From an uncultured Aquimarina sp. (GTDB taxonomy: Bacteria > Bacteroidota > Bacteroidia > Flavobacteriales > Flavobacteriaceae): 64,000 nt of DNA. Numbering within the stretch: position 1 is the first letter of the stretch; every line of letters begins with the position of its first letter. The DNA lies in contig CANMWA010000005.1 in NCBI GenBank assembly GCA_947501475.1, forward strand, positions 62,001 to 126,000, read 5' to 3'. Under the pieces are notes generated by a model. That model saw only the letters and a program-made list of their open reading frames with translations. It searched no databases and had not been told where the DNA came from. Positions 8,466 through 16,384 of the stretch are shown here, piece by piece. The position numbers and the translations under genes were made by a program.

Positions 8466-9732
8466 CAAATTATTTTTTTGTGCATGGCTTTTTGCACTGC
8501 CTTTAATGGCACAAACCTATGTTTTAGATACCCTAAAAGATCAATACACTTTTGTAAACTGGAAAGCAAACAAAATCAAAATGGCCGAAACTTCGCCTGC
8601 TTTTAAAAAGCTATTTTGCAAATTAGATACCATTGCAAAAGGTGGAGAAGAAGATGTGCATATATTTCATATTGGAGGGTCGCATATACAAGCCGATATT
8701 TATTCGAATCGATTACGATCGTATCTCCAAATGATGAGCCCAACCGCCAAAGGACAACGCGGATTTATTTATCCTTTCAGTATAGCCAAAACCAATAACC
8801 CAGGTAATTACAGGGTAGAATATGATGGCGAATGGAAAGGATATCGATGTTCTGTACGTAAAGACAGTGTAGCCTGGGGACTGTCTGGAGTCACCGCTGT
8901 ATTTAAAGACTCTTTGGCAAACGTGAAAATTAAACCCAACGGAAACAATTATCATGATAATATGTATGATTTTAATACAATGAGGATCTTTTATGATAAT
9001 TGGAGCACAGATTACGAAATCTCTTTTAAACAAGATTCACTAGTTGCCAATATCACCGAGGATAAAAAAGCGCATTTTGTAGAATATGCATTTAATAGGT
9101 CTGTAGACGAGATTGAATTTTGTATTCGAAAAAAAGAAGATATACCTAATGCCGAATTCTTGATGATGGGGATCGAATTGATGAATAACAATAAAGGCGT
9201 TCAATATACCTCTATAGGGGTTAATGGTGGTAGTTTTTCATATTATGATCGTTGTCGATATTTTGAAGACCAATTACTATTATACAAACCAGATTTGTTT
9301 ATCGTATCTGTTGGTACCAATGATGCTTATCATCCCGATTTTAATCCAAAAAAGTATAAAGAGTATTATACTGATTTGATCAAATTAGTTCAAAAAGCTA
9401 ATCCTGATTGTGCAGTACTACTTACCGTACCAAATGATTCTTATTATAAAAAGCAGATCCCAAACCCGCGAACCCGAATCGCTCAAAAAATTATTTATGA
9501 AGTTGCTGAAGAACAAAAAATGGCAGTTTGGGATTTTTATGAAATCATGGGAGGGTTTAACTCCTCACAAAGTTGGTATACAAATAAATTAATGCCTCGA
9601 GATCGTATTCATTTTACAGTTATGGGATATCGTATCAAGGCCGACCTTTTATTACAAGCATTAGCAAACTCATGGGAAAACGAGTTGCAATTACAGCCCA
9701 ACTCTATTTTGAAGCAGATTATTAATGAATAG
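8452..9732 (+). CDS. SGNH/GDSL-like hydrolase, secreted (O-acetylation cluster)
   Basis: The protein is 426 residues from the first of two adjacent ATGs, which overlap the end of the preceding gene by 14 bases. A signal peptide (RNKLFFCAWLFALPLMAQ) sends it to the periplasm. SGNH blocks: HIGGSHIQAD with Ser77 (GGSH where GDSH is usual), VSVGTNDAYH (block III GxND) and RDRIHFT with Asp384 and His387. The 115-residue insert between block I and block III contains a predicted beta domain, as in AlgX/PatB-like acetyltransferases. It is the second SGNH partner of the MBOAT encoded next. The two SGNH proteins keep complementary motifs (GDS in one, GTND in the other), so they may divide the work. Confidence 0.8.
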   Translation: MMTRNKLFFCAWLFALPLMAQTYVLDTLKDQYTFVNWKANKIKMAETSPAFKKLFCKLDTIAKGGEEDVHIFHIGGSHIQADIYSNRLRSYLQMMSPTAKGQRGFIYPFSIAKTNNPGNYRVEYDGEWKGYRCSVRKDSVAWGLSGVTAVFKDSLANVKIKPNGNNYHDNMYDFNTMRIFYDNWSTDYEISFKQDSLVANITEDKKAHFVEYAFNRSVDEIEFCIRKKEDIPNAEFLMMGIELMNNNKGVQYTSIGVNGGSFSYYDRCRYFEDQLLLYKPDLFIVSVGTNDAYHPDFNPKKYKEYYTDLIKLVQKANPDCAVLLTVPNDSYYKKQIPNPRTRIAQKIIYEVAEEQKMAVWDFYEIMGGFNSSQSWYTNKLMPRDRIHFTVMGYRIKADLLLQALANSWENELQLQPNSILKQIINE

Positions 9733-11383
9733 ATTTATTGACATATTTTCTTTTTCCGAAGATTCTCCTTTGATCTTTACACAAGCAGATTTTTGGATAT
9801 TTTTTGCTGCAGTATATTTTATCTATGCCATCGTGTATAGTAAAAAGAGTTTGCGCAGCGCATACCTTTTTGCAATAAGTATTCTGTTTTATTATAAAAC
9901 CAGTGGGTTATTTATTGGGATCCTGCTATTTAGTACAGTTAATGATTTCTTTCTGGGTAAAGCTATTTACAATAATAAATCTGTAATACTTCAAAAAATA
10001 CTGGTTGCCATTAGTGTAATTATTAATCTAGGGACACTGTGTTATTTTAAATACGCCTATTTTTTCACAGATTCATATAACTATCTTTTTCAAACAGACT
10101 ATGAAGTCATTAATTACTTGGCACAATGGGCAAATACCTGGGGCGAGGTAGATTATTTTACGGTTGATAAAATTATACTTCCGGTAGGAATATCTTTTTA
10201 CACCTTTCAGACAATTAGTTATAGTGTAGATATCTACAGAAAACAAATCAAACCCCTTAATTCGATTATAGATTTTGGTTTCTTTGTGAGTTTCTTTCCA
10301 CAATTAGTTGCAGGACCGATTGTAAGAGCTGCAGATTTTGTGCCACAGATCCGAAAAGAGATTAATATCACCAAAAAAGATTTTGGGAATGCTACTTTTA
10401 TGATCTTAAAGGGCCTCATTAAAAAGATGCTATTTGCCGATTATATTGCAGCCAATTTTATGGATCGAGTATTTGATGCGCCAGAGATGTTTTCTGGATT
10501 TTCAAATATCATGGCCATGTTTGGGTACTCATTGCAGATTTATGGAGATTTTTCTGGGTATACCGATATTGCTATCGGACTAGCATTACTAATGGGGTAT
10601 AAACTACCCGTAAACTTTAACTCACCCTACAAGGCAATTCATTGCGGAGATTTCTGGAGGCGTTGGCATATTTCGTTATCAAGCTGGCTTAAAGATTATC
10701 TGTATATCCCTATAGGCGGTAACCGTAACGGAAGTATTTTTTCTTATATATTCTTAACAGTATTCGCATTCTTAGGTGCGTTTGCATATGCCGATTTTGG
10801 GATCGCTATTATCACAACAGCAGGTGTAGGAGTGTTACTAATCGTTACATTGTTTTCATCTAAACTAGCATGGCATTTTAATAGAAATGTCAATATTATG
10901 ATTACCATGCTGGTTGGCGGCCTTTGGCATGGCGCATCCTGGAAATTTGTGATCTGGGGCGGACTTAACGGTATTGGTATTGTAACCTACAAATATTGGC
11001 GTTTGATTAGCCCCTATGAAAATTCTAAGGCGTGGTATGCTATCCTTTGGCGGATAGCTTTAACCTTTGTTTTTATCACTTTTACCCGAATATATTTTAG
11101 AGGTAATAGTATGGATCATATTGATCGTTTCTACCAACAGGTAATGACCAATATGGACTGGCAGAATGCCCTATTAGTACTTTGGGAATATCGTGCTGTT
11201 TTTATCATAATGCTAATAGGATATATCACACATTGGTTACCTTATAAAACCAAAGATTGGGTATTAGACAAGTTTGTAAAAAGTAATATGGTAGTCAAGG
11301 CACTAGTAGTGATAGTGGTAGCGATTATTTGTTATCAAACCTATGCCGCCGATTTCCAACCGTTTATTTATTTCCAGTTTTAA
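9725..11383 (+). CDS. MBOAT family O-acyltransferase (AlgI-like)
   Basis: This 552-residue multi-pass membrane protein has about 11 helices and the marks of the MBOAT family: GDFWRRWHISLSSWLKDYLY followed by IPIGGNRNG, and LVGGLWHGASWKF with the catalytic His402. It belongs to the AlgI/PatA group that passes acetyl groups from a cytoplasmic donor to extracytoplasmic acceptors. It overlaps the preceding SGNH gene by eight bases, so the three genes are translationally coupled. The length is slightly above the usual 460-520 residues because of extra C-terminal helices. The substrate could be capsule, exopolysaccharide or peptidoglycan; nothing nearby decides. Confidence 0.92.
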   Translation: MNRFIDIFSFSEDSPLIFTQADFWIFFAAVYFIYAIVYSKKSLRSAYLFAISILFYYKTSGLFIGILLFSTVNDFFLGKAIYNNKSVILQKILVAISVIINLGTLCYFKYAYFFTDSYNYLFQTDYEVINYLAQWANTWGEVDYFTVDKIILPVGISFYTFQTISYSVDIYRKQIKPLNSIIDFGFFVSFFPQLVAGPIVRAADFVPQIRKEINITKKDFGNATFMILKGLIKKMLFADYIAANFMDRVFDAPEMFSGFSNIMAMFGYSLQIYGDFSGYTDIAIGLALLMGYKLPVNFNSPYKAIHCGDFWRRWHISLSSWLKDYLYIPIGGNRNGSIFSYIFLTVFAFLGAFAYADFGIAIITTAGVGVLLIVTLFSSKLAWHFNRNVNIMITMLVGGLWHGASWKFVIWGGLNGIGIVTYKYWRLISPYENSKAWYAILWRIALTFVFITFTRIYFRGNSMDHIDRFYQQVMTNMDWQNALLVLWEYRAVFIIMLIGYITHWLPYKTKDWVLDKFVKSNMVVKALVVIVVAIICYQTYAADFQPFIYFQF

Positions 11384-11419
11384 ACTAGTAGCTAATAATG
11401 TGAGTATTATAGTTATTTT

Positions 11420-11530
11420 GGCGTGACCCTTCACGATGCTAAGGGTCGGGCTATACGCTATATCTTTTTAATGTGCACTTCGACAAGCTTAGGCACACTA
11501 AAAAGGATGCCGCTACTATCCCTCACGCAA
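11420..11530. repeat. Flavobacterial intergenic repeat, GCCCGACCC type, copy 1
   Basis: Read on the minus strand it runs TGCGTGAGGGATAGTAGCGG, then a variable middle, then AGCCCGACCC and a hairpin closed by GGGTCACGCC. The same ends occur at 18203-18285, with a different middle. The middle here holds CTTCGACAAGCTTAGGCAC, itself a common flavobacterial repeat core. It separates the MBOAT gene from the UDG-like gene. Confidence 0.7.
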
Positions 11531-11570
11531 TTTAATTGAAAAATAGCTCCTGCACTCGGCAGATGACTTT

Positions 11571-11604
11571 TTTGTTCTCTATTAAAATAATACTTCTACC
11601 TTCG
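11571..11604 (+). promoter_or_regulatory. Candidate promoter of the UDG-like gene
   Basis: TTTG (11571-11574), a 22-base spacer and TACCTTCG (11597-11604) fit the Bacteroidetes -33/-7 pattern with one mismatch. Three direct copies of CGTAAAT follow (11603-11624), just before the ATG. Confidence 0.5.
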
Positions 11605-11630
11605 TAAATCGTAAATCGTAAATCAGAATT

Positions 11631-12284
11631 ATGTTTCTACACACTCATCCATACGAACCATTTTTCCCCAAAGGAGCTACAAAATTAATTGTAGGAACAC
11701 TCCCGCCACCAAGATTTACTACCGGAGAATTAAAAAAAGGAGATGTTGATTTTTGTTATGGTAGTATAAGCGGATTATTGTGGCCGGTATTGGATAAGAT
11801 TTTTGATTTAAATATAAAATTTGAGACGACACAAGAAGCAACGAATCAACGAAAAGATTTTTTAGCCTCACGCGGGATAGGAGTTTGTGATATTGTACAC
11901 AGTTGTGAACGCGAAAAAGTCGATGCATCAGACCTAGGGATGCAGCATATAAAACTTAGAGATGTTATTTCGTATCTGAAACAATATCCAAAAATAGACA
12001 CCTTACTTTTTACAGGAGGCAATAGTAAAAACGGACCTGAATACTTCTTTAGAAAACACCTTAAAACCTATCATAAGAAATTAGAACTTATAACAAATGA
12101 TATACCTAGGATACATCAATTCGTGTTAGAACAAAGAACTATTAAAACTGTATCTCTTACTGCGCCATCGGGATCTGCAAATCGTGCTATAGGCAGTATG
12201 CAATTGTATAAAGACTTAAAAAATGAAAACCCTAAATTCAATACTATTGATTTTAGGGTTTTACAATATAAAAAGTTCTTCTAG
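11631..12284 (+). CDS. Uracil-DNA glycosylase superfamily protein
   Basis: The 217-residue cytoplasmic protein opens with THPYEPFFPKGATKLIVGTLPPPRF, a form of the UDG superfamily motif near the substrate pocket (G-x-x-P-x-x-x in families 2 to 6). A later LLFTGGNSKNGPE and a C-terminal TAPSGSANRAIGS fit the superfamily leucine-loop position. The family usually removes uracil, hypoxanthine or other deaminated bases. The catalytic residue is not the standard Asp/Asn of well-studied families, so specificity cannot be stated. It is a single gene whose last bases double as the terminator of the converging bTHX gene. Confidence 0.65.
   Translation: MFLHTHPYEPFFPKGATKLIVGTLPPPRFTTGELKKGDVDFCYGSISGLLWPVLDKIFDLNIKFETTQEATNQRKDFLASRGIGVCDIVHSCEREKVDASDLGMQHIKLRDVISYLKQYPKIDTLLFTGGNSKNGPEYFFRKHLKTYHKKLELITNDIPRIHQFVLEQRTIKTVSLTAPSGSANRAIGSMQLYKDLKNENPKFNTIDFRVLQYKKFF
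12217..12262 (-). terminator. Terminator of bTHX inside the 3' end of the UDG-like gene
   Basis: A perfect 11-bp stem (12226-12236 with 12252-12262) is followed, reading on the minus strand, by a run of six T after CA. It lies 30 bases beyond the bTHX stop codon, but within the last 20 codons of the opposing gene. Confidence 0.7.
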
Positions 12285-12291
12285 TTTAAGA

Positions 12292-12612
12292 CTATTCTTC
12301 TTCTTCAGCTTTCTTTTTTGTAGCTTTTTTAGCAGGAGTTTTAGCTTTTGATTCTGCTTTTGCCTTTGGCTCTGCTTTAGCTTTTGCTGCGGGTTTGGCT
12401 TTTGGAGTTGCCTTGGCTTTTTTAACTTCTTCTTTTACAACAGGTTCTTCTTTAGCTTTTGGTTCTTCTATTGCTTTAGGTGTTGCCTTGGCTGTAGATT
12501 TTACTTTTGGTTTTGCTGTAGTAATTACAGCCTTTTTTTTACGAGGTCGTAATCTACCAAAAGTTCCTATGCCGATTTTACCACGACGTGTTTTTTTATC
12601 TCCTCTACCCAT
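12292..12612 (-). CDS. 30S ribosomal protein bTHX with long Lys/Ala-rich tail
   Basis: The first 27 residues (MGRGDKKTRRGKIGIGTFGR, then LRPRKKK) match the small-subunit protein Thx, first seen in Thermus (MGKGDRRTRRGKI...). It sits in the 30S head among rRNA helices. Thx is normally 25-35 residues; here about 80 further residues follow, made of Lys, Ala, Pro, Glu and Thr in short repeats (KAKAEPKAKAESKAK) like the tail of histone H1-type proteins, ending in EEEE. The tail would be disordered and could bind RNA or DNA. The gene is single, converges on the UDG-like gene with seven bases between, and lies just beyond the trp operon. Confidence 0.85.
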   Translation of the reverse strand: MGRGDKKTRRGKIGIGTFGRLRPRKKKAVITTAKPKVKSTAKATPKAIEEPKAKEEPVVKEEVKKAKATPKAKPAAKAKAEPKAKAESKAKTPAKKATKKKAEEEE

Positions 12613-12725
12613 AAATTAGTTTTTAAATCAAAAAAATGATTAATTGTGAGTTACTAATGTAGGGATTTGTTTGGAGAAATGGAAATTCAAGTGTGTTATC
12701 ACTTCGCTTTGTCATCTTTAGTACG

Positions 12726-13487
12726 TTATCTAATTCCTTTTACAAAATCCTCAATGTTATCCACACCATTATTTGTTAGGTGTTTTATAAAAGCAGAGCC
12801 TATGATGGCACCTTTAGTTGTTTTGGTTGCCTGGATAAATGTTTCATTATTACTAATCCCGAAACCTACAATTTGTGGAGCTTTAAGGTTCATGTTGGCA
12901 ATGCGTTCAAAATAAGCTTCTTGCGTATTGCCAAATCCAGAGGTTGATCCTGTTACACTTGCAGAACTTACCATATAAATAAATCCATTAGAGACACTAT
13001 CAATAAATTGAATTCGCTCGTCTGAGGTTTGTGGGGTAATTAGAAATACATTGATTAATCCGTATTTTTCAAATGTTTCCTGATAGTGCTCGTGATATTC
13101 TGCAACTGGTAGATCAGGTATAATTAGGCCATCGATTCCTATTTCTTGGCATTTAGCACAAAATGCTTCTACACCATATTGCATCATTGGGTTAAAGTAT
13201 CCCATAATGATCAAAGGGATAGTAACCGATTGCCTGATATCTTTTAATTGCTCAAAAAGGATATTGGTAGTCATCCCATTTTTTAATGCTACGGTCGAAC
13301 TTTCTTGTATGGTTGGGCCATCGGCCAAAGGATCACTAAAAGGTAATCCAATCTCGATCATGTCTACACCACTTTTTTCAAGATTTTGTATCACTTTTAC
13401 GGTATCATTAAGTGATGGATATCCTGCTGTGAAATATATAGATAACAGTTTTTTGTCTTGTTCTAGAGCTGTGTTGATTCTGTTCAT
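12726..13487 (-). CDS. trpA: Tryptophan synthase alpha chain
   Basis: The 253-residue protein cleaves indole-3-glycerol phosphate to indole and glyceraldehyde 3-phosphate, passing indole to TrpB. Seen: LLSIYFTAGYPSL, then MIEIGLPFSDPLADGPTIQ with the catalytic Glu and Asp, YGVEAFCAKCQEIGIDGLIIPDLP, and VSSASVTGSTSGFG. The ATG at 13487 gives the family N-terminus; nine extra upstream codons in the open frame look like intergenic repeat DNA. It is the last gene of the trp operon, about 115 bases after trpB. Confidence 0.97.
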   Translation of the reverse strand: MNRINTALEQDKKLLSIYFTAGYPSLNDTVKVIQNLEKSGVDMIEIGLPFSDPLADGPTIQESSTVALKNGMTTNILFEQLKDIRQSVTIPLIIMGYFNPMMQYGVEAFCAKCQEIGIDGLIIPDLPVAEYHEHYQETFEKYGLINVFLITPQTSDERIQFIDSVSNGFIYMVSSASVTGSTSGFGNTQEAYFERIANMNLKAPQIVGFGISNNETFIQATKTTKGAIIGSAFIKHLTNNGVDNIEDFVKGIR

Positions 13488-13514
13488 TTTTATAGTTAAA
13501 AGTATTAAGTACAA

Positions 13515-13601
13515 AGTAGTAAGTACAGAGTGTTAATTGGTCTGGCAACATATTAAATGAGTTTATCTTACTACTCATTATTCTGTACTTATTACTAATT
13601 A
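13515..13601. repeat. Inverted repeat in the trpB-trpA gap
   Basis: AGTAAGTACAGAG (13518-13530) pairs with TTCTGTACTTATT (13581-13593) at 11 of 13 positions. The AAGTACAAAGTAGTAAGTAC wording is of a type often scattered between flavobacterial genes. Confidence 0.5.
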
Positions 13602-14783
13602 TTATAATTTAAAATAATCAATATAAGTATTCAGATCCTTATCCCCACGACCCGAAAGGCTAATCACGACAATATCATCGGGTTTAAATGTTTTATCATT
13701 AAAAATGGCTAATGCATGCGAGGATTCTATAGCAGGGATAATGCCTTCTAATTGTGATAATTCTAATCCAGCAACCATAGCGTCATCATCGGTAACCGAG
13801 TAGAATTCTCCTCGGCCAGATTTGTATAAATGAGAGTGTAATGGTCCCACGCCAGGATAATCTAATCCTGCTGATATAGAATAGGGTTCTGTAATCTGCC
13901 CGTCGGGAGTTTGCATTAATAATGTTTTACAACCATGAATAATCCCTTCTTTTCCTAGTTGCGAGGTAGCAGCACTTTCTCCAGAGTTTACTCCTTTACC
14001 AGCAGCTTCAACGGCAATAATGCCAACACTAGGTTCGTCTAAGAAATGATAATAGGTTCCCGCGGCATTGCTACCACCACCAATGCATGCTACGACATAG
14101 TCTGGGTTTTCTCTTCCTTCTTTTTCTGAAAGTTGCCATTTGATTTCTTCAGAAATAATAGACTGAAATCGTGTTACCATATCTGGATAAGGGTGCGGTC
14201 CTATAGCAGATCCTATAATATAATGAGTATCTACGGGGTTATTGATCCAATCTCTAATGGCCTCATTTGTGGCATCTTTTAGGGTTTTACTTCCAGATTT
14301 TGCGGGCCTAACCTCGGCTCCAAGCATTTTCATCCTGGCTACATTCGGGGCTTGACGTTTGATATCTATCTCCCCCATGTATACCACACATTGGATTCCC
14401 ATTAGTGCACAAACGGTTGCTGTAGCCACCCCATGCTGTCCTGCACCAGTTTCTGCAATGATTCTGTTTTTGCCTAACCGTTTGGCAACAAGTATTTGCC
14501 CAATGGTATTGTTTACTTTATGCGCTCCGGTATGGTTTAAGTCTTCGCGTTTCAGATATACTTTGGTATTGTATTTTTCTGAAAGTCGTTTTGCGTAATA
14601 TAAAGGAGAAGGACGTCCTACATAGTCTTTGAGTAATTGACCAAACTCTTTTATAAATGAAGGTTCGTTCATAATCTTAAGATAGGTAGTGCGCAATTCT
14701 TCTACATTTGGATACAACATTTCTGGGATATAAGCTCCTCCAAAATCTCCATAATATCCTTTTTCATTTACTTGATAACTCAT
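13602..14783 (-). CDS. trpB: Tryptophan synthase beta chain
   Basis: The 393-residue PLP enzyme condenses indole with serine to make tryptophan. Visible: YYGDFGGAYIPEML at the N-terminus, KREDLNHTGAHKVNN with the PLP lysine, AETGAGQHGVATATV, the phosphate-binding CIGGGSNAAG, and HSHLYKSGRGE. The length is usual for the TrpB1 form that pairs with TrpA. It lies between trpF and trpA in the operon. Confidence 0.98.
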   Translation of the reverse strand: MSYQVNEKGYYGDFGGAYIPEMLYPNVEELRTTYLKIMNEPSFIKEFGQLLKDYVGRPSPLYYAKRLSEKYNTKVYLKREDLNHTGAHKVNNTIGQILVAKRLGKNRIIAETGAGQHGVATATVCALMGIQCVVYMGEIDIKRQAPNVARMKMLGAEVRPAKSGSKTLKDATNEAIRDWINNPVDTHYIIGSAIGPHPYPDMVTRFQSIISEEIKWQLSEKEGRENPDYVVACIGGGSNAAGTYYHFLDEPSVGIIAVEAAGKGVNSGESAATSQLGKEGIIHGCKTLLMQTPDGQITEPYSISAGLDYPGVGPLHSHLYKSGRGEFYSVTDDDAMVAGLELSQLEGIIPAIESSHALAIFNDKTFKPDDIVVISLSGRGDKDLNTYIDYFKL

Positions 14784-14840
14784 TTTATATAGTTGTTGGT
14801 TGTTGGTTCATAGTTGATAGCGTTTTTTAAACCTAAATGA
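14784..14840. repeat. Degenerate inverted repeat in the trpF-trpB gap
   Basis: Repeated GTTGTTGGTT and TTGATAG on one side and GATCAACGATCAACCGAC on the other give a loose inverted repeat that runs into the end of trpF. It is another scattered-repeat type inside the operon. Confidence 0.4.
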
Positions 14841-15512
14841 TCAACGATCAACCGACAATAAATTTATAAATCTATTTAACTCTTCAATATTTTTTAATCC
14901 TGGTTTGATCTCGAATTTACTGTTTACATCAATACCATATAAGTATTTGAATTCTGGCCTACGCCGGAATGACGAAAGAGAATCGATTTCTTCTAGTCCA
15001 ATGCCTCCGCTTAAAATAAAAGGAGTAGTAGAGGGGTAGTCTTTTAAAACACTCCAGTCAAAGGTATATCCATTGCCTCCTTTTTCTTTTCCTTTGGTAT
15101 CAAAAAGAAAGTAATCTACAATGCCTTCGTAAGGTTTTAGTATATCAAAATTGAATTCATCTTTGATAGAGAATACTTTGAATACTTCGATAGGCTTAAT
15201 AGATCTCACAGATCTCGAAGACCTATGAGATCTATTAAGTTCGTTTTTAAGTTGTAAGCAATATTCTGAACTTTCATTGCCATGTAACTGAATAGCTTTG
15301 AAATCGTATTTTCTTACTTTTTTGATGACAAAGCCAATGGATGCATCTACAAACACTCCTGTTTTTTTTATGTTTTCTGGTAGCGCAGGAATATCATCTT
15401 CAAAATTTCTGGGAGATTTTTCATAGAAAATAAAGCCCAAATAGTCTGGTTGCAATTTGGCAACAGCTTGGATATTTTCTTGATATTTCATTCCACAGAC
15501 TTTCAGTTTCAT
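14841..15512 (-). CDS. trpF: Phosphoribosylanthranilate isomerase, with two repeat-derived inserts
   Basis: The 223-residue protein isomerises phosphoribosylanthranilate to CdRP. Family motifs: KLKVCGMKYQENI with the catalytic Cys, GFIFYEKSPRNF, GVFVDAS, IQLHGNES, DYFLFDTKGKEKGG with the catalytic Asp, and PFILSGGIGLEEID. The length exceeds the usual 200-210 residues because of two inserts. Residues 91-106 (HRSSRSVRS region) come from a near-perfect DNA palindrome, and residues 180-188 (SFRRRPEF) from a copy of a common GTCATTCCGGCGTAGGCC repeat. Both keep the frame and fall between core elements, so the enzyme is probably active. It overlaps trpC by four bases. Confidence 0.93.
   Translation of the reverse strand: MKLKVCGMKYQENIQAVAKLQPDYLGFIFYEKSPRNFEDDIPALPENIKKTGVFVDASIGFVIKKVRKYDFKAIQLHGNESSEYCLQLKNELNRSHRSSRSVRSIKPIEVFKVFSIKDEFNFDILKPYEGIVDYFLFDTKGKEKGGNGYTFDWSVLKDYPSTTPFILSGGIGLEEIDSLSSFRRRPEFKYLYGIDVNSKFEIKPGLKNIEELNRFINLLSVDR
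14951..14974. repeat. Palindromic repeat inside trpF (CCGGCGTAGGCC type)
   Basis: On the coding strand it reads CGTCATTCCGGCGTAGGCCA followed by GAAT, a widespread bacterial intergenic palindrome. Here it is translated as SFRRRPEF at a loop near the C-terminus of TrpF. Related DNA lies in the trpD-trpC gap. Confidence 0.7.
15196..15240. repeat. Palindromic repeat inside trpF (AGATCTCA type)
   Basis: CTTAATAGATCTCA (15196-15209) and TGAGATCTATTAAG (15227-15240) are perfect 14-bp arms around a 17-base loop that is itself partly symmetrical. It is translated in frame as residues 91-106. The AGATCTCACAGATCT wording resembles intergenic palindromes of flavobacteria. Confidence 0.75.
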
Positions 15513-16294
15513 TGTTCTAATTGTTTTATAAATTCGACTGCACTTGCTCCTGGGTTTTCGGTTTTCATAAAGTTTTCACCAATTAAAAAACCTTTGTAGC
15601 CATACTGTTTTAAATCTTTAATTGCTTCAATACTGCTAATTCCGCTTTCTGATACTTTTACAAAATCATCAGGGATTAATGTACTTAATGATTTGCTGAT
15701 ATCTGTACTGACTTCAAAAGTTTTTAAGTTTCGATTGTTTACACCCAACATATCCAGTGATGGCATCATAGATTTTTCTAACTCGTCTTGATTATGTACT
15801 TCTAGTAATACATCTAAGGATAAGCTTTTGGCAAATTCTGATAGCATCTTAATTTGATCTCTTGTAAGCACTGCGGCAATCAAAAGGATGACGTCTGCTC
15901 CGTATGCTTTGGCTTCGAGTAACTGGTACTCGTCTATAATAAACTCTTTGCGAAGCAATGGCATTTGCACTGAAGCTCTGGCCAATATAAGATCATCTAG
16001 AGATCCGCCAAAATATTTGCCATCGGTTAGTACAGACATACCACAAACTCCAGCAGTTTCATAATCCAAAGCAACATCTTGCACACTTACCTTTTGGTTA
16101 ATTACGGCTTTAGAAGGCGATCTACGTTTATGTTCGGCAATAATTCCTGTAGTACTACTTCGTAAAGATGCTGCTAATGAGTTTGCTTTACGATCAAATA
16201 ATATAGAATTTTCTAATTGTTTTACAGGAATTAAACTTTTTTTGAGTGCTACCTCTTTATGTTTATCGGCTACTATTTTGTCTAGTATGTTCAT
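15509..16294 (-). CDS. trpC: Indole-3-glycerol phosphate synthase
   Basis: The 261-residue TIM barrel closes the indole ring from CdRP. Visible: IIAEHKRRSPSKAVIN with the catalytic Lys, GMSVLTDGKYFGGSL, LLRKEFIIDEYQL with the second Lys, AVLTRDQ, LGVNNRNLKTFEV, and KVSESGISS. The length is normal. It overlaps trpF by four bases, so they are co-translated. Confidence 0.98.
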   Translation of the reverse strand: MNILDKIVADKHKEVALKKSLIPVKQLENSILFDRKANSLAASLRSSTTGIIAEHKRRSPSKAVINQKVSVQDVALDYETAGVCGMSVLTDGKYFGGSLDDLILARASVQMPLLRKEFIIDEYQLLEAKAYGADVILLIAAVLTRDQIKMLSEFAKSLSLDVLLEVHNQDELEKSMMPSLDMLGVNNRNLKTFEVSTDISKSLSTLIPDDFVKVSESGISSIEAIKDLKQYGYKGFLIGENFMKTENPGASAVEFIKQLEQ

Positions 16295-16298
16295 TATC

Positions 16299-16372
16299 TG
16301 TCATCCCAGCCTACGCTAGAGTCTTTTTAATTATAGTTATGAATTTTGATTCCAGCCAACGCTAGAAAGACA
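16299..16372. repeat. Paired palindromic repeats in the trpD-trpC gap
   Basis: TGTCATCCCAGCCTACGCTA plus GAGTC (16299-16323) and GATTCCAGCCAACGCTAGAA plus AGACA (16348-16372) are two quasi-palindromes of the same family in opposite orientation. They fill most of the spacer and are related to the repeat inside trpF. Confidence 0.65.
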
Positions 16373-16384
16373 ATACTCATATGA

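Noticed and set aside
12395..12619. Plus-strand frame of 74 codons antisense to bTHX
   Set aside because: It is the mirror of the Lys/Ala-rich tail; low-complexity coding DNA leaves open frames on the other strand.
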